Assembly (NCBI RefSeq): GCF_001593385.1 | Contig: NZ_LUVZ01000012.1 | Coordinates: 62,001-126,000, forward strand | DNA from: Chryseobacterium cucumeris | Lineage (GTDB): Bacteria; Bacteroidota; Bacteroidia; Flavobacteriales; Weeksellaceae | Direction of reading: 5' to 3' | Length of the DNA stretch: 64,000 nt | Shown: in pieces, positions 59,483 through 64,000 of the stretch | How the letters are laid out: the number at the start of each line of letters is the position of its first letter | Numbering within the stretch: the first letter of the stretch is position 1 | Translations under genes and position numbers: made by a program | Notes under the pieces: generated by a model | The model's input: only the letters and a program-made list of their open reading frames with translations | Database searches by the model: none | Told to the model about the DNA's origin: nothing

Positions 59483-60025
59483 TTACTTCGAAATATATTT
59501 TGCATCTACGAAATCTGTTAACCAAACCCCGTTTGCAGACTGAAAGAAAGATAATCCTTCCTGATGCATTGTTCCGGTTCTGATCGTAAGAATCACAGGT
59601 TTGCCGTGTCTCATTCCGACCTTTGCAGCAGTCTCTTTATCAGCACTTAAGTGTACATGCTGACGGCTTCTTTTTTCAATTCCTTTTTCTAAAATAGAAG
59701 AAATATTGGCTTCTGCTGTTCCATGGTACAGAAATTCCGGAGGCTGTCTGGCTTCCAAAGCCAGGTCAATATCAATAGAGTGTCCCTGACTTGCTCTGAT
59801 CATTGTTTTATCTTCATTAAAAGCAAAACGCTTTTTGTTGTTTGTTTCTACCACCTCATCTAATTCTTCGGGAGTAAAATATATTCTCTTTTGGGCTGAT
59901 TTTGCTCTCAGCTCTTCCACATCTGCCCAACCATTTTCATCCAGGGTAAGACCTATACTATCCGGCTGATGACGTAAGATCAGGCTTAAAAATTTACTTA
60001 TCTTTTTCTTTTCTATTTCGTTCAT
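59483..60025 (-). CDS. kptA: RNA 2'-phosphotransferase (KptA/Tpt1)
   Basis: This 180-residue protein has the two KptA lobes: an N-terminal winged helix (KFLSLILRHQPDSIGLTLDENGWADVEEL) and an ADP-ribosyltransferase-like domain (LYHGTAEANISSILEKGIEKRSRQHVHLSADKETAAKVGMRHGKPVILTIRTGTM). Arg, His, Arg and Arg residues in these motifs bind RNA phosphate and NAD+. It transfers an internal 2'-phosphate of RNA to NAD+, giving ADP-ribose 1'',2''-cyclic phosphate. The gene sits in an operon with macrodomain proteins that can handle such products. Its stop is 2 bp from the phosphatase ATG. Confidence 0.92.
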   Translation of the reverse strand: MNEIEKKKISKFLSLILRHQPDSIGLTLDENGWADVEELRAKSAQKRIYFTPEELDEVVETNNKKRFAFNEDKTMIRASQGHSIDIDLALEARQPPEFLYHGTAEANISSILEKGIEKRSRQHVHLSADKETAAKVGMRHGKPVILTIRTGTMHQEGLSFFQSANGVWLTDFVDAKYISK

Positions 60026-60035
60026 GGGTTGTGTT

Positions 60036-61001
60036 TTAGTTCATTAATTTTTGGTGTAATTTCTCACATAATGCTTCAATATCATCCTTTCTCACCAGCT
60101 CAGAAATCCATTCTTGTGGAATATTTTCATATCCGTAATAAATTCCGGCAATACCTCCGGTGATTGCTCCTGTAGTATCGGTATCTTCCCCCAGATTAAC
60201 AGCTTTTAAAACTGCTTCAGAATAACTTTCTGAGTTGAGAAAACACCATAGTGAAGCTTCCAGGCTGTGAAGAACGTATCCTCCAGAGCTTATTTCCTTC
60301 TCCTGTAATGTATGCAAAGGAGCTAAGTCATATTCACCTACTTTTAATTCTAAAATCCGGTGAAATTTATCCATTTCATTTTGTGAACAAATAAGATTAT
60401 AATCTAAAAACTCCCGAATGGTCTTCTGCATTGTTTGATATGCCTCCCATTTATCTTTTCCTTTTAGAATTTCCAAAGTAAATTCCAAATAAATAAAACA
60501 GGCCAAAACAGAACGGATATGTCTGTGTGTAATAGAGGAAACTTCTTTTACAATATCAAACCGTTTTTCAATAGTGAAATCTTTAATGTAAAATAATAAT
60601 GGCATAATCCTCATTAAAGAGCCGTTTCCATTATCAAACTCAGAATTCCCTCCGCATAAAGTAGGAGAAATACCTTTTCCTATTCTATAAATAGCTTGTG
60701 AAGTCGCAATACCTATATCAAAAACTTTTCCATGAGGAGTCCATATTTCTGCATTATACCATTGTAAAAATTTCAAAGCTATATTTTCAAGATCATATCC
60801 ATTGCACAAACTATCTGCAAGACACAACGTTAAAGAACCATCATCACTCCATGTCCCTGTAGGTTGACGATGGGTTCCCAAAGCACGCATTTTGGTAACA
60901 GGAGAACGTTTAAGCTCTTCCCTACTTCTGAATTCCACCGGAACTCCAAGTGCATCTCCAATACAAACACCCATAATTCCAGCTTTTACCTTATTTTCCA
61001 T
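60036..61001 (-). CDS. ADP-ribosylglycohydrolase (DraG-like)
   Basis: This 321-residue all-helical protein is of the DraG/ARH family. KAGIMGVCIGDALGVPVEF opens the fold, GTWSDDGSLTLCLADSL provides the TDDT-like (here SDDG) metal ligands and NLGEDTDTTGAITGGIAGIYYG the C-terminal Asp pair for the two Mg2+ ions. It removes ADP-ribose from a protein, nucleic acid or small molecule. The first base of its start codon overlaps the sirtuin stop. Its company with Sir2 and macrodomain genes suggests turnover of an ADP-ribose mark. Confidence 0.92.
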   Translation of the reverse strand: MENKVKAGIMGVCIGDALGVPVEFRSREELKRSPVTKMRALGTHRQPTGTWSDDGSLTLCLADSLCNGYDLENIALKFLQWYNAEIWTPHGKVFDIGIATSQAIYRIGKGISPTLCGGNSEFDNGNGSLMRIMPLLFYIKDFTIEKRFDIVKEVSSITHRHIRSVLACFIYLEFTLEILKGKDKWEAYQTMQKTIREFLDYNLICSQNEMDKFHRILELKVGEYDLAPLHTLQEKEISSGGYVLHSLEASLWCFLNSESYSEAVLKAVNLGEDTDTTGAITGGIAGIYYGYENIPQEWISELVRKDDIEALCEKLHQKLMN

Positions 61002-61687
61002 CAGGCTAAATTGACTAATTTATCAAATAATATTTTCATTCCCTGAGTGGCTGTTTCCTTCATTACTACAGCTCTCTGTCCGTATCCGAATCCCGTTTCA
61101 TTAGGATTGATGACAATTAAAAGACAATCGTCTTTGATATCATGAATTAGTCCTGCTGCGGGATATACCTGCAGAGAAGTTCCGATAACCAGCAGAATAT
61201 CCGATTCTTTTACGATTTCTCTTGCCGTTTGATACAAAGGGACATCTTCTCCAAACCAAACGATAAATGGTCTTAATTGTGCCCCATCTTCTGCTTTATC
61301 TCCAATTTTAATATCCTCTTTTTGTTCATAAATCAGGTTTTTATTGTTGCATGAGCATGATTTGAACAGTTCTCCATGAATATGAAGAATCTTTGTAGAT
61401 CCTGCTCTTTCGTGAAGGTCATCAATATTCTGGGTAATAATCTGAACATCAAAATATTTTTCCAGCTCTGCCAGTAAGCGATGAGCTTCGTTGGGCTGTA
61501 CTTCATGCAGCTGACGTCTTCTCTGGTTGTAAAATTCCAGAACCAAAGCTCTGTCCTTTTTCCATCCTTCCGGACTTGCCACATCCGTTACATTATGATT
61601 TTCCCAGAGACCATCTCCGTCTCTGAAGGTTTTTATTCCGCTTTCGGCACTGATTCCTGCACCGCTTAATATGGTTAGTTTTTTCAT
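61001..61687 (-). CDS. Sir2 family NAD+-dependent deacylase
   Basis: This 228-residue protein has sirtuin motifs GAGISAESGIKTFRDGDGLW (about 8-27), ITQNIDDLHERAG, HIHGELFK with the catalytic His, LRPFIVWFGEDVP, and IGTSLQVYPAAGL. Of the zinc site only CSC is left in SCSCNNKNLI and the second Cys pair is missing, as in several Bacteroidota homologues; the fold probably holds without zinc. It could act as a deacylase or as an ADP-ribosyltransferase in this operon. It overlaps the SUKH-like gene by 4 bp. Confidence 0.92.
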   Translation of the reverse strand: MKKLTILSGAGISAESGIKTFRDGDGLWENHNVTDVASPEGWKKDRALVLEFYNQRRRQLHEVQPNEAHRLLAELEKYFDVQIITQNIDDLHERAGSTKILHIHGELFKSCSCNNKNLIYEQKEDIKIGDKAEDGAQLRPFIVWFGEDVPLYQTAREIVKESDILLVIGTSLQVYPAAGLIHDIKDDCLLIVINPNETGFGYGQRAVVMKETATQGMKILFDKLVNLA

Positions 61688-62268
61688 TGGTTTTTAATTT
61701 TTTCTATTAAAACCTGGCCAGCAACAATAATCAGCACGATTATAATAAAAGGAGCTAGCAGAGTCCCTAAAAGGGTATTTCCTATTCTTTTAAGTCGCTT
61801 TGGTCCAAATTTATCTTTCGTTTTATGATTGATAAAATCTACAAAATTTTCTTTATTTGTAAGCTCTTTATCATATCCTCGCCAATCAAAATTGGTGATA
61901 AAGTCTCCAAAAATATACAGATCGGGAGATTCAGGATGTGATAAATTGAAAAAATAAAAGGTTTCAAAATCCTGTCCCACCAGAGGTTCATACTCTATAT
62001 TATACTGAAAACAAAAAAGACTTTCGGTGCTCAGTAAGCCTCTTTGCTTCAAAGCATCTTTCAATTGATTTTGGTATTTTTTCAGCTTTACAATATCATT
62101 TTCCACAGGGAAAACATTTGATTCTTTTCCAGCATGTTGAAGATAATAAATATAAATTTCAGGAAACTGCAGATTCAATTCTTTCTGAAGAAAAGCAATT
62201 TCTTCATTTGCCAATCCCACGTTAGGATCTTCAGGTTTATCTACGAATCTGAAATTATTTTTTTTCAC
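61684..62268 (-). CDS. SMI1/KNR4 (SUKH)-like protein with C-terminal membrane helix
   Basis: The 194-residue protein has the SUKH pattern: [33 protein letters not shown] at the N-terminus, then [24 protein letters not shown] and an amphipathic middle. SUKH proteins are commonly immunity or adaptor proteins. Unusually, residues about 166-188 ([23 protein letters not shown]) form a transmembrane segment, so it would be held at the inner membrane. The start is GTG 62268, which overlaps the macrodomain stop (GTGA). In this operon it could tether or shield a NAD-dependent effector. Confidence 0.78.
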   Translation of the reverse strand: MKKNNFRFVDKPEDPNVGLANEEIAFLQKELNLQFPEIYIYYLQHAGKESNVFPVENDIVKLKKYQNQLKDALKQRGLLSTESLFCFQYNIEYEPLVGQDFETFYFFNLSHPESPDLYIFGDFITNFDWRGYDKELTNKENFVDFINHKTKDKFGPKRLKRIGNTLLGTLLAPFIIIVLIIVAGQVLIEKIKNQ

Positions 62269-62774
62269 AGTTGTAAAAGGTCTTTATAAATATTTTCATT
62301 TTCATCATCAAAACAGACAAAAATAACTTTCTCAATATTATATGAATGAAATTTTCTGACTTCATCTACCGCAATTTTTCCTGCCAGTTCTTTTGGAAAT
62401 CTATAGACTCCTGTACTAATATTAGGAAAAGCAATCGTCTTCACACCAAGGCTTTCTGCCAAATTCAAAGAATTATGATAACAGTTTGCCAGAAGAATGG
62501 ATTCCTTTTCTTCGTGACCGTTCCAAACTGGTCCTACTGTATGAATAACATATTTTGCAGGGAGATTTCCTGCATTTGTTACTACCGCTTCTCCCGTTTT
62601 GCATTTTCCTTGTCTATTTCTGATCGCAACACATTCTTCCAATATCTGAGATCCTCCCACTCTGTGAATAGCTCCATCTACACCGCCTCCCCCAAGTAAG
62701 GATGAATTGGCAGCGTTAACTATTGCATCAGCTTGGATTTTTGTGATGTCTCCTTTTATTAGTTCTATTTTCAT
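62265..62774 (-). CDS. MacroD-type macrodomain ADP-ribosyl hydrolase
   Basis: This 169-residue protein is a full macrodomain: [35 protein letters not shown] (adenosine and distal ribose loop), then [11 protein letters not shown], and [25 protein letters not shown] (phosphate loop). Family members hydrolyse O-acetyl-ADP-ribose or mono-ADP-ribosyl Asp/Glu. It could remove products made by the sirtuin encoded downstream. Stop overlaps the SUKH-like start by 4 bp. Confidence 0.93.
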   Translation of the reverse strand: MKIELIKGDITKIQADAIVNAANSSLLGGGGVDGAIHRVGGSQILEECVAIRNRQGKCKTGEAVVTNAGNLPAKYVIHTVGPVWNGHEEKESILLANCYHNSLNLAESLGVKTIAFPNISTGVYRFPKELAGKIAVDEVRKFHSYNIEKVIFVCFDDENENIYKDLLQL

Positions 62775-63961
62775 TGTATTTCTTCAAATGGTTTCAGCAT
62801 TTCTTCTTTCTTGGTAAGCACTGCGAAAACCACTCTTTTAAATTTATTTTTATATTTTCCCTGAAGATATTTCCCGAATAATCCTGCAATTTCTTTTGGA
62901 TCATTTTTGAAGACACCGCATCCCCAGGCTCCTAAAATCAGAACTTCATTTCCTTGTTGTAAAGCCAGTGAAAGCATTTTATCCATTCTAAGATCCATTG
63001 CATCAAGAATTTCATGTGCTCTTTCCGGTTCCTGACGTTTTACCACCCCTGTATTGACTGCCGGAGACGTGATGAAATTACACAGAACAGGCTTAGGAAG
63101 CAACTCTCCCTTATCTTTCCTGAAAACAGGAACTTTAGGACTGTAAATCATTGTATCGGTATAAAAACAGGATTCCATTGCACGATGAATTGTGTAATAA
63201 TCAAATGCCTGAAGTAAGCTTTCATACAGTCCGGAAGTTCTTGCCAGACTTTCTTCCTGTGCTTCTGCTCCATTGATAAATCCTCCACCCGGATTTTTTG
63301 CTGATGCAAAATTGAGACACATGATCTTCTCCTGATTTTCTTCTTCGGATAATTGTAAAATTGCTTTTAAAGAACTGCACTTCCAGGTTTCAATTTTTGT
63401 TTCAAAACTGATTTCCGGCAACGGAGATTCTTTCATTTCAGAAAGCTGTTCCGGAGTGAAAAGAGAGGTTTCTTTTTTACTGATTTCCAGCTCGTTTTCT
63501 ATATTTATTTTTTCGTTATGTTCGTTAATATAATATTTTTTAGCTAAGATATCCAAAGTATCTTTTGCCATTCCTTTATTAGTCATTGTTAGTTTTTTTA
63601 TGTTGATCATCAAATCTTCCAACTCAGCACTTGCAGCCTTCTTAAAGTCATCTCCTATAAAGACTTTGATTACTTTGATATCTCCTACAATTGCCTTATT
63701 AAAGCTGTTAAGATCCTCAGAAGGAACCCATAATTCATTGTGATTTCTAGCCCCGACATTCTGTGCAGGATATTGATCCGTCACTTTTTCCAACACCTCA
63801 AACCGGGTTACAAAACCAAGATAGTTTCCAGCTTCGTCTCTGGTGTTCCATTTTTCTGCAATCTCTGAAGCATATTCTTCATTAAGAACGGGGTAAAAAA
63901 TAGGCTGCCATTCCAGTCTTGGAGGAAATTTTTTAAATCCGCTTTCCATAATCAAGATCAT
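62771..63961 (-). CDS. TIGR02452-like macro/PARG-fold protein
   Basis: The 396-residue protein has the PARG-like macro signature [34 protein letters not shown], followed by GVFRKD-like loop, [62 protein letters not shown]. This GGG-x-x-x-G-x-x-x-x-E-E-x-L layout places the catalytic Glu pair of PARG-type hydrolases. An N-terminal extension (about 1-180) is unassigned. Start at ATG 63961 or, four codons later, ATG 63949; a GGAG 10 bp before 63961 supports the first. It overlaps the macrodomain gene by 4 bp and is the first gene of the operon seen here. Confidence 0.88.
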   Translation of the reverse strand: MILIMESGFKKFPPRLEWQPIFYPVLNEEYASEIAEKWNTRDEAGNYLGFVTRFEVLEKVTDQYPAQNVGARNHNELWVPSEDLNSFNKAIVGDIKVIKVFIGDDFKKAASAELEDLMINIKKLTMTNKGMAKDTLDILAKKYYINEHNEKINIENELEISKKETSLFTPEQLSEMKESPLPEISFETKIETWKCSSLKAILQLSEEENQEKIMCLNFASAKNPGGGFINGAEAQEESLARTSGLYESLLQAFDYYTIHRAMESCFYTDTMIYSPKVPVFRKDKGELLPKPVLCNFITSPAVNTGVVKRQEPERAHEILDAMDLRMDKMLSLALQQGNEVLILGAWGCGVFKNDPKEIAGLFGKYLQGKYKNKFKRVVFAVLTKKEEMLKPFEEIQ

Positions 63962-64000
63962 TTCTTTTTCTCCTACTGGTCTATATAATGTTGTTGTTTT

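Overview
The window looks like a chromosomal segment of a Flavobacteriales bacterium, most likely Chryseobacterium or a close Weeksellaceae relative. The evidence is AT-rich DNA, promoters of the Bacteroidota type (TAnnTTTG at -7), two type IX secretion sorting tails, a GLPGLI-family protein, and a SusC-like CarboxypepD_reg plus beta-barrel protein. The genus is inferred from overall protein character, not from a database search.

Layout. 1-5.9 kb: end of an FAD-dependent oxidoreductase, a phosphonatase-like HAD hydrolase, a secreted phosphodiesterase with a T9SS tail, a GNAT acetyltransferase, a MocR-type regulator and a small unknown gene. 6.1-15.0 kb: a five-gene membrane-stress module on the minus strand (YbjN-like, PspA/IM30, OB-fold membrane protein, flotillin, 1600-residue AAA+ ATPase), divergent from an XRE regulator. 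15.8-37.3 kb: a large RiPP (modified peptide) locus, the main novelty. 37.45-38.1 kb: a duplicated tRNA block (Leu-TAA, Gly-GCC, Leu-TAG) in which one Gly copy has decayed. 38.3-58.6 kb: mostly housekeeping and envelope genes (aat, EamA transporter, TPR protein, quinone-type oxidoreductase, Crp-like regulator, glmM, feoAB with its Cys-rich partner, GLPGLI protein, DinB, beta-barrel protein, JmjC-like cupin, T9SS cargo, M14 peptidase). 58.7-64 kb: a tightly overlapping operon of NAD+/ADP-ribose and RNA 2'-phosphate enzymes (two macrodomain types, SUKH-like protein, sirtuin, ADP-ribosylglycohydrolase, KptA/Tpt1), ending in a PPP phosphatase gene broken by one in-frame TGA.

The RiPP locus combines five NHLP-type (nitrile-hydratase-like leader) peptides, a complete NHLM exporter (C39-peptidase ABC, second ABC with cyclic-nucleotide-like N-terminal domains, HlyD, TolC), a LanM dehydratase domain that lacks its LanC cyclase half, an acyltransferase of the AHL-synthase/FeeM type, an E1/ThiF-like protein, an unknown protein with an HExxH motif, AraC and LuxR-type regulators, a free cyclic-nucleotide-binding domain and a class III adenylate cyclase. 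An 18-bp dyad near ACTACACTTTKGTGTAGT lies at exactly the same distance from the -7 box of the exporter operon and of the ThiF gene, which are 12 kb apart and in opposite orientation. This supports one regulon. A 124-bp tandem repeat array (about five and a half units) precedes one precursor gene.

All functional calls are read from sequence motifs. No search or folding program was run.
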